40,611 nt of DNA from Billgrantia endophytica (GCF_002879615.1 NZ_PNRF01000022.1:1-40611), one strand, 5' to 3'; positions 18,136 to 30,344 are shown, counted from the first letter of the stretch. Made by a program: numbers and translations. Notes: generated from the sequence alone by a model not told the origin.

Positions 18136-19920
18136 ATGCAGCATCGAGATTGCGATATCGCCATCGTGGGCGGCGGCGGCGCCGGACTGCGCGCCGCGAT
18201 CGCCGCCGCCGAGCAGGCCAGGAGCGACCGCCGGCCACAGCGCATCGCCCTCCTCTCCAAGGTCTATCCCATGCGTTCACACACGGTGGCCGCCGAGGGC
18301 GGCGCCGCCGCGGTCACCAGTCCGGACGACACGCTGCAGGCGCACTTCGACGACACCGTGGCCGGTGGCGACTGGCTCGTCGAGCAAGGGGTGGCGGACT
18401 ATTTCGTGCGTCACGCTCATAGGGAACTGGTGCAGATGGAGCGCTGGGGCTGTCCCTGGAGCCGCAAGGACGACGGCAGCGTGCAGGTGCGCCGCTTCGG
18501 TGGCATGAAGACCGCCAGGACCTGGTTCGCGGCGGACAAGACCGGCTTCCACATGCTGCACACCCTGTTCCAGACCTCGCTGAAGTATCCCGAGATCGAG
18601 CGTCTCGACGAATACTTCGTCCTCGACCTGGCCGTCTGTGACGGCGCGGTGGCCGGCATCATCGCCCTGGAGGTGGCCACCGGCGAGCTGACCCTGCTGC
18701 GCGCCAGGTCCGTGATCCTGGCCACGGGTGGAGCGGGACGTCTGTTCCGCTTCAACACCAATGCCGGCATCGTCACCGGCGACGGCATGGCCATCGCCTA
18801 CCGCCACGGTGTGCCCCTGCGCGACATGGAGTTCGTCCAGTACCACCCCACCGGGCTGCCCGGCTCCGGCATCCTGATCACCGAGGCCTGCCGCGGCGAG
18901 GGCGGCATCCTGCTGAACAAGGACGGCTATCGCTATCTCCAGGACTACGGCCTCGGCCCCGAGACCCCGCTGGGCCAGCCGCAGAACAAGTACATGGAGC
19001 TCGGCCCCCGGGACAAGCTGTCCCAGGCGTTCTGGCAGGAGCAGCAAGCGGGTCGTACCGGCACCTTCGCCGGCAGTGACGTAGTCTATCTCGACCTGCG
19101 CCACCTGGGCGAAGCCTTCCTGCACGAACGGCTCCCCTTCATCTGCGAGCTCGCCAAGGCCTACATCAACGTCGACCCGGTGCGCGAGCCCATCCCGATC
19201 CGTCCGGCGGTGCACTACACCATGGGTGGCATCGAGACCGGTTCACAGTGCGAGACCAGCGTGACGGGCCTGTTCGCCGCCGGGGAGTGCGCCTCGGTGG
19301 GACTGCACGGCGCCAACCGCCTCGGCTCCAACTCGCTCACAGAACTGCTGGTCTTCGGTCGCCTGGCCGGGGAACAGGCCAGTCTGCGAGCAGCGGAGAC
19401 GACTTTCGCCGACATGCGCGCCCTGGAGGAACAGGCCGACGGGCAGCGCACCAAGCTCGCCCGGCTCTGCGACGGTCGGGGAAGCGAGAATTGGGTCCAG
19501 CTCAAGCGCGAGCTGGTCCAGGCCATGGAGTCGGGATGCGGCATCTACCGCACCGAGGACGGCATGAGCCACGCCCTGCAGACCGTGCGCCGGCTGCGTG
19601 AGCGCTATCGAGAGATCAGGGTCGGGGACACCAGCAAGGTCTACAACACCGAGCTTCTGGAGTGCATCGAGCTTGGCTTCGGTCTGGACATCGCCGAGGC
19701 GACCTGCCTGGGCGCCCTGGAGCGGTGCGAGTCGCGCGGCGCCCACCAGCGCCTCGACGAAGGCATGCGGGAGCGGGACGACGCCCGTTATCTGCAGCAT
19801 AGCCAGGTCTTCCATCGCCACGACGGCCCGGCCGAGCTGCGCTGGCAGGAGGTGGACACCCGCGTCTCCGCACCCGCGGCCCGAGTCTATGGCGACGCCG
19901 GCAAAGGATCACGCCCATGA
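18136..19920 (+). CDS. frdA: Fumarate reductase flavoprotein subunit
   Basis: Catalytic subunit of quinol:fumarate reductase, facing the cytoplasm. It is 594 residues (E. coli 602) and clearly FrdA rather than SdhA. It has the dinucleotide motif [12 protein letters not shown], the covalent-FAD histidine H49 in [30 protein letters not shown], the active-site HPTGLPGSG and CRGEGGIL, a histidine in VHYTMGGIE and an arginine in [11 protein letters not shown]. These correspond to the fumarate-binding His/Arg residues of E. coli FrdA. The start [13 protein letters not shown] at 18136 fits the family; an in-frame ATG at 18094 lacks a ribosome site. Its stop overlaps the frdB start by four bases. Confidence 0.97.
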   Translation: MQHRDCDIAIVGGGGAGLRAAIAAAEQARSDRRPQRIALLSKVYPMRSHTVAAEGGAAAVTSPDDTLQAHFDDTVAGGDWLVEQGVADYFVRHAHRELVQMERWGCPWSRKDDGSVQVRRFGGMKTARTWFAADKTGFHMLHTLFQTSLKYPEIERLDEYFVLDLAVCDGAVAGIIALEVATGELTLLRARSVILATGGAGRLFRFNTNAGIVTGDGMAIAYRHGVPLRDMEFVQYHPTGLPGSGILITEACRGEGGILLNKDGYRYLQDYGLGPETPLGQPQNKYMELGPRDKLSQAFWQEQQAGRTGTFAGSDVVYLDLRHLGEAFLHERLPFICELAKAYINVDPVREPIPIRPAVHYTMGGIETGSQCETSVTGLFAAGECASVGLHGANRLGSNSLTELLVFGRLAGEQASLRAAETTFADMRALEEQADGQRTKLARLCDGRGSENWVQLKRELVQAMESGCGIYRTEDGMSHALQTVRRLRERYREIRVGDTSKVYNTELLECIELGFGLDIAEATCLGALERCESRGAHQRLDEGMRERDDARYLQHSQVFHRHDGPAELRWQEVDTRVSAPAARVYGDAGKGSRP

Positions 19921-20642
19921 CCACCAAGCAGATCAGCATCAGACGCTATCTTCCCGAGCGGGACGACGCCCCCTTCTGGCAGCCGTTCGAGGTACCGGTC
20001 GACGACAGCACCTCGCTGCTGGACGCGCTCCATCACGTCAAGGAAAGCCTGGATAGCAGCCTGAGCTACCGCTGGTCGTGCCGCATGGCGATCTGCGGCT
20101 CCTGCGGGGTGATGGTGAACGGCATTCCCAAGCTGGGCTGCAATACCTTCCTTCGAGAGTATGATGCAGAGATCCGTATCGAGCCGCTGGCCCACTTCCC
20201 GGTGCGGCGCGACCTGGTGGTCGACATGGAGATCTTCCTGGAGCACCTGGCCGCCGTGAAACCCTACCTGATCGACGATGCCCAGCAGCAGGAGGCGACC
20301 GAGACCTACCGGCAGACACCGCAGCAGCTCGCCCGCTACAGGCAGTTCTCCAACTGCATCAACTGCGGTCTTTGTTACTCGGCCTGTCCGCAGTTCGGCC
20401 TCAATCCGGAATTCCTGGGCCCGGCGGCGCTGACCCTCGCCCACCGCTACAACCTCGACAGCCGCGACCGGGGCAAGGCACAGCGCATGCCCGAGCTCAA
20501 CCGCCACGACGGCGTCTGGAGCTGCACCTTCGTCGGCTTCTGCTCCCAGGTCTGCCCGAAGCACGTCGATCCGGCCGCCGCCGTCAACCAGGGCAAGGTG
20601 GAATCGGCCAAGCACACGCTGATCGCGCTGTTCAAAGGCTAA
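19917..20642 (+). CDS. frdB: Fumarate reductase iron-sulfur subunit
   Basis: Carries electrons from the membrane quinol to FrdA. The 241-residue chain shows all three clusters: [2Fe-2S] at C55, C60, C63, C75; [4Fe-4S] at C147, C150, C153 plus C213; and [3Fe-4S] at C157, C203, C209. These match E. coli FrdB with an offset of one or two residues. The lysine of GKVES (K227) corresponds to E. coli K228, which hydrogen-bonds menaquinone. It overlaps frdA by four bases and is followed by frdC after nine. Confidence 0.97.
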   Translation: MTTKQISIRRYLPERDDAPFWQPFEVPVDDSTSLLDALHHVKESLDSSLSYRWSCRMAICGSCGVMVNGIPKLGCNTFLREYDAEIRIEPLAHFPVRRDLVVDMEIFLEHLAAVKPYLIDDAQQQEATETYRQTPQQLARYRQFSNCINCGLCYSACPQFGLNPEFLGPAALTLAHRYNLDSRDRGKAQRMPELNRHDGVWSCTFVGFCSQVCPKHVDPAAAVNQGKVESAKHTLIALFKG

Positions 20643-20651
20643 GGAGATCAC

Positions 20652-21044
20652 ATGCACAAGCCGCCGAGAGCGCACCCGCCGCTGCCGCGGAACTGGTGGC
20701 TCAAGCACCGTTTCTTCATCGCCTACATGGCGCGGGAAGCCACGGTGCTGCCGCTGGTGTTCTTCATCGCCTGCCTGCTGGCCGGCACGGTCGCCCTGCT
20801 GCGGGGCCCCGACGCCTGGCAGAGCTGGCTCGGCTTCATGCGCTCCCCGCCGGTCGTCGCCCTCAACGCGCTGGCGCTGGCGGCCAGCCTCTACCACGCC
20901 TGGACCTTCTTCCAGCTCTTCCCCCGCGTGATGCCGCTACGCCTGGGGAAGCGCGCCGTCCCGGCCAGCCTCATGGTGGCGGGCCAGTGGGCGGGGGTGC
21001 TGGCCGTGCTGCTGCTGTTCGTATGGCTATTCGGGAGGGCATGA
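20652..21044 (+). CDS. frdC: Fumarate reductase membrane anchor subunit C
   Basis: A haem-free membrane anchor of the E. coli type (type D QFR), 130 residues with three hydrophobic segments (about 30-50, 66-88, 106-127). The sequence YMAREAT places R28 and E29 at the same positions as E. coli FrdC R28 and E29, residues of the proximal menaquinone site. This supports use of a low-potential naphthoquinol. An AAGGAG ribosome site precedes the ATG. It ends two bases before frdD. Confidence 0.95.
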   Translation: MHKPPRAHPPLPRNWWLKHRFFIAYMAREATVLPLVFFIACLLAGTVALLRGPDAWQSWLGFMRSPPVVALNALALAASLYHAWTFFQLFPRVMPLRLGKRAVPASLMVAGQWAGVLAVLLLFVWLFGRA

Positions 21045-21045
21045 G

Positions 21046-21426
21046 ATGACCAAGCACCATCCGGAGCGCCGCCAGGCATACGACGAGCCGCTGTGGTGGG
21101 CCCTGTTCAGCGCCGGTGGCGTCTGCTTCGCGCTGTTCGTGCCCTCGGCGGTACTGTTCCTGGCCCTGCTGCTGCCCGCCGGGCTGCTGCCGGCGGATGC
21201 GCTGAGCCACCAGCGCGCCTCCTCGCTGCTGTTCGGCCTGCCCGGCCTGATCTTCGTCGGGGCGACGATCTGCCTGCCGCTCTTCCACGCCGCCCACCGG
21301 ATTCGTCACGGCCTGTTCGACCTGACGCTGGGCAGCGACGGCACCAACAAGTGGCTCATGTACGGCGCCGCCGCCCTGTTCAGTACCCTGGCGCTGGGCG
21401 TCGTGCTGCTGGGCATGCTGCGCTGA
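21046..21426 (+). CDS. frdD: Fumarate reductase membrane anchor subunit D
   Basis: Second membrane anchor of the fumarate reductase complex, 126 residues with three transmembrane helices (about 18-42, 60-82, 104-124). Recognisable family segments are [12 protein letters not shown] near the N-terminus and [17 protein letters not shown] in the middle. It follows frdC almost without gap (ATGAGATGA junction) and precedes menB by 32 bases, so the complex genes and three menaquinone genes probably share one transcript. Confidence 0.95.
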   Translation: MTKHHPERRQAYDEPLWWALFSAGGVCFALFVPSAVLFLALLLPAGLLPADALSHQRASSLLFGLPGLIFVGATICLPLFHAAHRIRHGLFDLTLGSDGTNKWLMYGAAALFSTLALGVVLLGMLR

Positions 21427-21458
21427 GCGTCTCCCACCCCGACCAGAGGAGAGCCAAG

Positions 21459-22319
21459 ATGATCGAAGGCATGACAGAAGCGGAGCTTTACGCTCCCATC
21501 GAGTGGCATGATCGCTCCACCGGTTATCAGGACATTCTCTACCATACCTCCACCGACGGCATCGCCAGGATCACCATCAACCGTCCCGAGGTGCGCAACG
21601 CCTTCCGCCCGCGTACCGTCGCGGAGATGATCCAGGCCCTATGTGCGGCTCGTCACGATGGCGAGGTGGGCGCGATCATTCTCACCGGCGCCGGTGACAA
21701 GGCGTTCTGCGCCGGCGGCGATCAGCGCATCCGCGGCGACTACGGCGGCTACCGGGACGACGAGGGCGTCCATCATCTCAACGTGCTCGACTTCCAGCGC
21801 GACATCCGCAGTTGTCCCAAACCGGTACTGGCCATGGTCGCCGGCTACGCCATCGGCGGCGGTCATGTATTGCACATGATGTGCGACCTAACCCTCGCCG
21901 CCGACAATGCCATCTTCGGCCAGACCGGCCCCAAGGTGGGCTCCTTCGACGGCGGCTTCGGCGCTTCCTATATGGCACGCATCGTCGGCCAGAAGAAGGC
22001 CCGCGAGATATGGTTCCTGTGCCGCCAGTACGACGCTCGACAAGCACTGGAGATGGGGTTGGTCAACGATGTCGTGCCGCTGGCCGAACTGGAGCGGGAG
22101 AGTGTGCGCTGGTGCCGCGAGATGCTGCAACACAGCCCCATGGCGCTGCGCTGCCTGAAGGCCGCCCTCAATGCCGACTGCGACGGCCAGGCCGGGCTGC
22201 AGGAGTTGGCGGGCAACGCCACCATGCTGTTCTACATGACGGAGGAGGGGCAGGAGGGGCGCAATGCCTTCAACGAGAAGCGCCGCCCCGACTTCTCCCG
22301 CTACCCGCGCAATCCCTGA
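21459..22319 (+). CDS. menB: 1,4-dihydroxy-2-naphthoyl-CoA synthase
   Basis: Crotonase-fold enzyme that closes the second ring of the naphthoquinone from o-succinylbenzoyl-CoA. The 286-residue product (E. coli 285) has [38 protein letters not shown] as oxyanion and substrate loops, then [12 protein letters not shown] and [15 protein letters not shown]. The glycine of QTG and the tryptophan of EIWF are typical of the bicarbonate-dependent type I enzymes. The ATG at 21459 has AGAGGAGAG upstream; a longer frame starting inside frdD is not real. The stop overlaps the menC start. Confidence 0.97.
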   Translation: MIEGMTEAELYAPIEWHDRSTGYQDILYHTSTDGIARITINRPEVRNAFRPRTVAEMIQALCAARHDGEVGAIILTGAGDKAFCAGGDQRIRGDYGGYRDDEGVHHLNVLDFQRDIRSCPKPVLAMVAGYAIGGGHVLHMMCDLTLAADNAIFGQTGPKVGSFDGGFGASYMARIVGQKKAREIWFLCRQYDARQALEMGLVNDVVPLAELERESVRWCREMLQHSPMALRCLKAALNADCDGQAGLQELAGNATMLFYMTEEGQEGRNAFNEKRRPDFSRYPRNP

Positions 22320-23272
22320 TGACCCTCGCCCTGTATCGCTACCGCCTGCCTCTGACGCACCCCCTGCTGCTCGGAGGCCGTCGGTTGGACGAACGTCAGG
22401 GACTACTGGTGCATGTCGCCGGGCAGTGGGGCGAGATCGCCCCACTGCCCGGCTTCTCCCGGGAGAACCTGAGCGATGCCGAAGGGGAAAGCCTGACATG
22501 CCTCGCAGCACTACGGCGCGGCGAGAAGATCGCCCCGCGGCTGCCCTCGGTCCAGTTCGGCTTCGACTGCGCGCGCCGACGATGGCCGACACGTGCCGCA
22601 CCACTGCCCGAACCCTATCCGTTGCTGCGCGGTACACCGGAGGAGTGGCTGGCATCTGTCGGCACTCGGCGCGGGAGAGCGCTGCGCAAGGTCAAGCTCA
22701 AAGTCGCTCGCCACCCCATGGCCGACGAACTGGCGTCGATCCAGCACATCTGTGAGCACCACCCCTCTCTCGAGCTGGTACTCGACGCCAACTGCCGCTG
22801 GTCACGGACACAGGCTCTCGCCTTCTGTACACAGCTGGAGCCGGGGCGCATCGACTATCTCGAAGACCCCTGTGCCGACTTCGCCGACATCGCCGCCGTC
22901 GCCGAGGCCACCGGTATCGCGGTGGCACTCGACGAGTTGCTGACGCGTCGCGCTCCCTGGCACCCCATCGCGCAACTCAAGGCCCTGGTGCTCAAGCCCA
23001 CCCTGCTGGGCTCGCTGGCTCACAGCGAGGCCCTGGTCACCAAGGCCCGAACGCTGGGACTCGAGGTAGTGGCCTCCTCGAGCTTCGAATCCGACCTGGG
23101 ACTCGGTTTACTGGCGCGGCTGGCCGCCGAGTGGGCGCCGGGCCAGGCCCCGGGCCTCGACACGCGTCACTGGCTGGCCTCCTCGTTGCTGGATGAACGC
23201 CACCAGCCTCGACCCGATTTTCTGACCCGTCTCTTCTACGACGAATGTTATCGTGACGACCGCCATGACTGA
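22319..23272 (+). CDS. menC: o-Succinylbenzoate synthase
   Basis: Enolase-superfamily dehydratase making o-succinylbenzoate from SHCHC. The 317-residue product (E. coli 320) retains every catalytic residue: the K-x-K acid/base lysine K128 in KVKLKVAR, metal ligands D156 (LDANCRW), E182 (LEDP) and D205 (ALDELL), and K226 (LKPTLLGS) on the opposite face. The ATG at 22319 shares the TGATG junction with the menB stop. It overlaps menE by eight bases. Longer frames from 21812 are out-of-frame extensions through menB. Confidence 0.95.
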   Translation: MTLALYRYRLPLTHPLLLGGRRLDERQGLLVHVAGQWGEIAPLPGFSRENLSDAEGESLTCLAALRRGEKIAPRLPSVQFGFDCARRRWPTRAAPLPEPYPLLRGTPEEWLASVGTRRGRALRKVKLKVARHPMADELASIQHICEHHPSLELVLDANCRWSRTQALAFCTQLEPGRIDYLEDPCADFADIAAVAEATGIAVALDELLTRRAPWHPIAQLKALVLKPTLLGSLAHSEALVTKARTLGLEVVASSSFESDLGLGLLARLAAEWAPGQAPGLDTRHWLASSLLDERHQPRPDFLTRLFYDECYRDDRHD

Positions 23273-24674
23273 GATCTGCCCCATTCATCATTGGGCGAAC
23301 ATTGCCCCCAGCCGTACCGCTATCCAGGGCCCGCAGGGAAGCCTTAGCTACCGTACCCTGGACAGACGTCTGGCCAGCCTCTGTGCACAGCTCACTGCAT
23401 CCGGCCTGACACCCGGAGACCGGCTGATGGCAGCGGCCCGCGGCAACCTCGAGGAGGTATTGCTGGCCTGGGCTTGCCTACGCTCAGGCATCGTCTTCTG
23501 TCCGCTCAACCCCGCCTTTCCCCCCGCCAGGCAGGCCACTCTGGCCAAACGGCTTGACGTGCGAACGTTCCACGTTCGGAACGGGGAAGCACCCGACGGG
23601 AACTGGCAAACCCTGCGACTCGACTTCTCCCATGAAGCGCAGATATCCCAGCTCCCGGCACTTGACCCGGCGCGGCCATGCGACACTATCCTGACCTCCG
23701 GCTCCAGCGGCCAACCCAAGGCGGTGCTGCACCGTGTCGGCAACCACCTCGCCTCGGCTCGCGGTTCAGCCGAGCTCATTCCCCTCGATGCCGAGTGCGG
23801 CTGGCTATTGTCGCTGCCGTTGTTCCATGTCGGCGGTTACGCCATCCCCTTTCGCGTCTTTCTGGCCGGCGCGCGCCTGGTAATGGACGACCGCGACCGC
23901 CCGCTCGCGGCCAGGCTGGAGAGCGAGCCCATCACCCACCTCTCGCTGGTGCCGACGCAGCTCTGGCGGTTGCTCGGCGAAAGCTTCACGCCGCGCCGCA
24001 CTCGCCTGCGCGAGCTGCTGCTCGGTGGCGCGGCGATTCCCGCGCCGCTGGTGGAAAAGCTCACGGCCCTCGGGCTTGCACCCAAGGTGAGCTATGGCCT
24101 TTCCGAGATGGCCAGCCAGGTATGTAGTGGCGTGCCGACGGGACCAGGCGTAGTGGGTCAGCCACTGCCCGGTCGTGAAGTCAGAATCGCCAACGGCGAG
24201 ATATTGGTGCGGGGCGACACCCTGTTCGACGGCTATGTCGACGGCGATCGCCTCGACCCAGCCCGCGACGCCGAGGGCTGGTTCCACACCCGCGACAAGG
24301 GGTACTTCACCGAAGGCGGCGAACTGGTGGTAGAGGGGCGACTCGACCACCGCTTCATCTCAGGCGGCGAGAATATCCAGCCGGAGGCGATCGAGCAACG
24401 CCTGGTTGACCATCCCGGGGTGGCCCAGGCAATCGTGGTGCCGATCGATAGCGAGGAGTGGGGCGCACGTCCGGTCGCCTTCGTCGACTGGCACGGACAC
24501 CCCGTCGCCGGCGCCGAGCTCGCCACCTGGCTGCGTGAGATGCTGCCCGGCCACATGGTGCCCGATGCCTGGCTACCCTGGCCCGACCTGGGCGAGGGGC
24601 TCAAGCCGTCGCGCCAGGCGCTCGCCTCTCTCGCCAGCGAGGCCGCGTCGGATCAGCCCTGTCAGAGCGTATAG
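23265..24674 (+). CDS. menE: o-Succinylbenzoate-CoA ligase
   Basis: ANL-superfamily adenylating enzyme activating o-succinylbenzoate to its CoA ester before MenB. The 469-residue product has the phosphate loop TSGSSGQPKAV (about 147-157), LLSLPLFHVGGYAIPFR, LLGGAAIPAPLVEK, YGLSEMASQV, GWFHTRDKG and the C-terminal catalytic-lysine region GEGLKPSRQAL. The ATG at 23265 overlaps menC; a GTG at 23253 is possible and neither has a strong ribosome site. It ends 13 bases inside the oppositely directed pilZ gene. Confidence 0.94.
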   Translation: MTEICPIHHWANIAPSRTAIQGPQGSLSYRTLDRRLASLCAQLTASGLTPGDRLMAAARGNLEEVLLAWACLRSGIVFCPLNPAFPPARQATLAKRLDVRTFHVRNGEAPDGNWQTLRLDFSHEAQISQLPALDPARPCDTILTSGSSGQPKAVLHRVGNHLASARGSAELIPLDAECGWLLSLPLFHVGGYAIPFRVFLAGARLVMDDRDRPLAARLESEPITHLSLVPTQLWRLLGESFTPRRTRLRELLLGGAAIPAPLVEKLTALGLAPKVSYGLSEMASQVCSGVPTGPGVVGQPLPGREVRIANGEILVRGDTLFDGYVDGDRLDPARDAEGWFHTRDKGYFTEGGELVVEGRLDHRFISGGENIQPEAIEQRLVDHPGVAQAIVVPIDSEEWGARPVAFVDWHGHPVAGAELATWLREMLPGHMVPDAWLPWPDLGEGLKPSRQALASLASEAASDQPCQSV

Positions 24675-24997
24675 GTGGGCGCCCCCGGGTCCAGTTGGCC
24701 GGCCAGCAGCGTCTCGATACGATCCCGCACCGACTGGTCTTCCGAACTGAAGTGGATGCCGATACCCGCTACACGGCGCCCCACGACACCATCAGGCGAG
24801 ACCCAGACAACCTGACCCGTCACCGGCACCCGGTCGCTGTCGCCGGGCAGGGCCAGCAGCAGGTGGACCTCCTGGCCCAGTTCGTAACGCTCCCGCGTGG
24901 GCACGAAGATGCCGCCCCGCTCCAGCAACGGCATGTAGGCGGAGAGCAGCGTCTGCTCGTCCTGAATGGTCAGTGACAGGGCTTTCTGGGGTGCCAC
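24662..24997 (-). CDS. pilZ: PilZ-domain type IV pilus assembly protein
   Basis: A 111-residue PilZ protein resembling the founding P. aeruginosa PilZ, which is required for type IV pilus biogenesis and does not bind c-di-GMP. Landmarks are LLSAYMPLLERGGIFVPT, the beta-barrel core LGQEVHLLLALP and VTGQVVWVSP, and GIGIHFSSED. It lacks the RxxxR motif needed for c-di-GMP binding, consistent with the family. The start is a GTG at 24997 behind GGGAG. It lies 23 bases after holB. Its 3' end overlaps menE tail to tail; the usual downstream partner tatD is 14 kb away. Confidence 0.92.
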   Translation of the reverse strand: MAPQKALSLTIQDEQTLLSAYMPLLERGGIFVPTRERYELGQEVHLLLALPGDSDRVPVTGQVVWVSPDGVVGRRVAGIGIHFSSEDQSVRDRIETLLAGQLDPGAPTYTL

Positions 24998-25020
24998 GTG
25001 ATCTCTCCCTTGATCTGGCG

Positions 25021-27717
<2,697 letters not shown>

Positions 27718-27730
27718 GCGGTTTCCTCAA

Positions 27731-28561
27731 TCAACGTGCGAAAGCCACCGGGTAGCCCAGCAGAGCGTGAGCCTCGGCCTGCAGGCGACGGTGGCCAGTG
27801 CCGATCTTCCAGTTCGCTAGTGGAACGCCCTTCGCGTCGTCCAGCCGGGCGACCGGCCAGACGCCCTGCACCGAGTTGACGAGCCAGATGGCTTCGGCAT
27901 CGGCAGCGATCTCAGGACCGGCTTTCACCTCCACGATGGGGAGCCTGTCCAGCAGCACGGCACGCAGTGTACCGGCCACGCCGCACCCGTCCAGGCACGG
28001 CGTCTCCAACCGACCATTCCGTTGCCAGATAAGGTTCATGCAGGTGGCTTCGACCAGTCGTCCCTCGCTATCGCAGAGCAGACCCTCGGCCAGGTCTGGA
28101 TCGCTCCACTCGCTACGGGCCAGCACGTTCTCCAGCCGGTTGAGGTGTTTCAGACCGGCAAGGAGCGGCTGAATCGCGAGCCGGAGTCGACAATGCCGCA
28201 CCCGCACCCCATCACGCCAGTGCTCCGGCCGAGGGGTGAAGGCCGCGGTCTGCCAACGCAACCGGGGGGTGGGGGCATCGGGCGGCAGGTAGCCCCGCCC
28301 ACCGCTGCCACGGGTGAGCATCAGCTTGAGCACGCACAGCCCGGGGCCGGCTTCGGCCGGCAGGCATGCAAGGGCACGACTGTCAGGCAGTGGCATGCCC
28401 AGCACCCGGCAGCCCCGCTCCAGCCGTGCCATGTGCGCTTCCCACAGCAATGGCACACCGTCACGCACCAGAATGGTCTCGAAGAGGCCATCACCGTAGG
28501 CCAGGCCGCGATCATCCATCGGCACCGCGTCGTCATCCGGCACCCGGGGAAGCTCCCTCAC
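27731..28561 (-). CDS. pabC: Aminodeoxychorismate lyase
   Basis: PLP enzyme (branched-chain aminotransferase fold IV) releasing pyruvate from 4-amino-4-deoxychorismate to give p-aminobenzoate for folate. The 276-residue chain shows [17 protein letters not shown], the PLP lysine in [14 protein letters not shown], and [14 protein letters not shown]. The start is a GTG whose bases overlap the fabF stop (GTGA). It is downstream of fabF, as in other gammaproteobacteria. Since menF also draws on chorismate, this window has two chorismate-consuming branches. Confidence 0.93.
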   Translation of the reverse strand: MRELPRVPDDDAVPMDDRGLAYGDGLFETILVRDGVPLLWEAHMARLERGCRVLGMPLPDSRALACLPAEAGPGLCVLKLMLTRGSGGRGYLPPDAPTPRLRWQTAAFTPRPEHWRDGVRVRHCRLRLAIQPLLAGLKHLNRLENVLARSEWSDPDLAEGLLCDSEGRLVEATCMNLIWQRNGRLETPCLDGCGVAGTLRAVLLDRLPIVEVKAGPEIAADAEAIWLVNSVQGVWPVARLDDAKGVPLANWKIGTGHRRLQAEAHALLGYPVAFAR

Positions 28562-29793
28562 ACCTTGGAGAAGACCAGGGTGCCGTTGGTGCCGCCAAAG
28601 CCAAAGGAGTTGGACAGCGCCACCTCGATCTTTCTTTCACGGGCCGTATTCGGTACGTAATCCAGGTCGCAACCTTCCTGGGGATTATCCAGGTTGATGG
28701 TCGGAGGTGCCACCTGGTCGCGAATCGCCAGCACACTGAAGACCGCCTCGACGGCACCGGCAGCGCCCAGGAGATGGCCGATCATCGATTTGGTGGAACT
28801 GACCGCCACGGACTTCGCTGCATCACCCATCACCTTCTTGACGGCACGGCTTTCGGCCAGGTCGCCGGCAGGCGTCGAGGTCCCGTGGGCGTTGATGTAG
28901 TGGACGTCCGAAGGGTCGAGTCCGGCATCATGAATGGCGTTGCGCATGGCAAGCGCCGCGCCGCGACCGTCTTCCGGTGGAGCGGTCATGTGGAAGGCAT
29001 CGTCACTCATGCCAAAACCGGTCAGTTCCGCATAGATGGTTGCACCACGCGCCTTGGCGTGTTCGTACTCCTCGAGCACCATCACACCGGCGCCATCGGA
29101 GAGTACGAAGCCGTCACGATCACGATCCCAGGGCCGACTGGCGGCCTGGGGGTCACCGTTGCGTGTCGAGAGTGCCCGGGCGGCGGAAAAGCCACCAAGA
29201 CCCAGCGGCGTGGTCGCCATCTCGGCGCCACCGCAGACCATGACATCGGCATCGCCATAGGCAATGGTTCGTGCGCTATAGCCGATATTGTGTGTACCCG
29301 TGGTACATGCCGTGGTGATGGCGATGTTGGGACCGCGGAAACCATGCTGGATCGCCAGATTGCCGGAAATCATGTTGATGATCGAGCCGGGAACGAAGAA
29401 CGGAGAAATACGCCGCGCGCCGCCCTTGTTGAGGGCGTTGTGGTTGTGCTCGATCATCGGCAGGCCGCCGATGCCGGAGCCGATGGCCACACCGATACGT
29501 TCGGCGTTCTCTTCGGTGCACTCGATGCCCGCATCACTGATGGCCTGGGCGCCAGCCGCCACGCCATACTGGATGAACAGATCCATCTTGCGGGCGTCCT
29601 TGGGGTTGAGGTAAGGACTGATATCGAAGTTCTTGACTGACCCTCCGAAGCGGGTATTGAAGCTGGTGGCATCGAAGTGCTCGATAGGGGCGATGCCGCT
29701 CTTGCCGGCCAGGATGCTCTCCCAGCTCTCCTTGACGGTGTTGCCCACCGGCGTAACCAGACCCAGCCCGGTCACCACAACTCTACGAGCCAT
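28558..29793 (-). CDS. fabF: 3-oxoacyl-ACP synthase II
   Basis: Elongating condensing enzyme of type II fatty-acid synthesis. The 411-residue product starts [18 protein letters not shown]. The catalytic triad is C163 in [11 protein letters not shown], a histidine in [11 protein letters not shown] and a histidine in [11 protein letters not shown]. The ATG at 29793 has GGAGG seven bases upstream; an upstream in-frame start ten codons earlier has none. A strong hairpin lies between acpP and this gene, which may lower its expression relative to acpP. Confidence 0.97.
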   Translation of the reverse strand: MARRVVVTGLGLVTPVGNTVKESWESILAGKSGIAPIEHFDATSFNTRFGGSVKNFDISPYLNPKDARKMDLFIQYGVAAGAQAISDAGIECTEENAERIGVAIGSGIGGLPMIEHNHNALNKGGARRISPFFVPGSIINMISGNLAIQHGFRGPNIAITTACTTGTHNIGYSARTIAYGDADVMVCGGAEMATTPLGLGGFSAARALSTRNGDPQAASRPWDRDRDGFVLSDGAGVMVLEEYEHAKARGATIYAELTGFGMSDDAFHMTAPPEDGRGAALAMRNAIHDAGLDPSDVHYINAHGTSTPAGDLAESRAVKKVMGDAAKSVAVSSTKSMIGHLLGAAGAVEAVFSVLAIRDQVAPPTINLDNPQEGCDLDYVPNTARERKIEVALSNSFGFGGTNGTLVFSKV

Positions 29794-29900
29794 CAGTATT
29801 CCTCCAGACAACCTTGGTGACACGACCCGCCATCAGGGCCGTCATTGCGCGCATTATATCGAACATACCCCCTCCATGGGCAGCACACCACCCATATAGC

Positions 29901-29933
29901 GGAAAGCCGTCCTGGGTTTCAGGACGGCTTTCC
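29901..29933 (-). terminator. Strong hairpin between acpP and fabF (partial terminator or processing site)
   Basis: A perfect 14-base-pair stem: the left arm GGAAAGCCGTCCTG at 29901-29914, a five-base loop, and the matching right arm at 29920-29933. On the minus strand it lies about 55 bases after the acpP stop and 107 before fabF. It is followed by GCTATAT rather than a run of T, so full termination is doubtful. Attenuation or stabilisation of an abundant acpP mRNA is more likely. Confidence 0.7.
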
Positions 29934-29987
29934 ACGGGCCTCAACGGGCGAGGCCCCTCATCTCAGCAAGCGGTGACGACCGCGCCC

Positions 29988-30221
29988 TTACTGGTGGGCG
30001 TTGACGTAATCGATGGCTTCCTGAACGGTGGTAATCTTTTCGGCTTCCTCATCGGGAATCTCGGTATCGAACTCCTCTTCAAGCGCCATGACCAGCTCGA
30101 CGGTATCCAGGGAGTCAGCGCCGAGGTCTTCAGTGAAGGAGGAGCTATTCTGGATGTCCTCTTCCTTGACGTTCAGGCGCTCGGCCACAACCTTCTTCAC
30201 GCGCTCTTCGATGGTGCTCAT
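29988..30221 (-). CDS. acpP: Acyl carrier protein
   Basis: Small acidic carrier of fatty-acyl chains, 77 residues. The phosphopantetheine attachment serine is S37 in the invariant motif [12 protein letters not shown]. The chain otherwise matches AcpP ([16 protein letters not shown]). It has its own likely promoter 78-104 bases upstream and a stable hairpin downstream, consistent with high separate expression inside the fab cluster. Confidence 0.98.
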   Translation of the reverse strand: MSTIEERVKKVVAERLNVKEEDIQNSSSFTEDLGADSLDTVELVMALEEEFDTEIPDEEAEKITTVQEAIDYVNAHQ

Positions 30222-30298
30222 TATGACGTACTCCAGTCGTTCAAGTTAGCCGTTCAGATGACCAGCCGGTTGGTCCGCAACCTCAAGCTGCGGGGTAG

Positions 30299-30325
30299 TT
30301 TATAGACGCCCCCCCGTCGACGCAA
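30299..30325 (-). promoter_or_regulatory. Possible acpP promoter
   Basis: On the minus strand TTGCGT (30325-30320), 15 bases, then TATAAA (30304-30299). The -10 is good and the -35 weak, with short spacing. Transcription would begin near 30293, giving a leader of about 72 bases before acpP. Confidence 0.35.
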
Positions 30326-30344
30326 CCGCCGACCGGCGGGAGCC

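Larger units (their letters stand above)
10511..24674. other. Fumarate-respiration / menaquinone gene block inserted between tatD and pilZ
   Basis: Thirteen genes (menA; doxX-menF-menD-menH; a DASS transporter; frdABCD-menBCE) lie between tatD and pilZ. These two genes are adjacent in the conserved holB-pilZ-tatD operon of many gammaproteobacteria. The left junction is the 39 bases between menA and tatD. The right junction is the tail-to-tail overlap of menE and pilZ. No integrase, transposase, tRNA, or obvious flanking direct repeat was found. Composition is uneven: hand counts of single 60-base lines give about 82% GC in menF (13261), 58% in doxX (12001) and 42% inside the transporter (16921). 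Confidence 0.75.
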
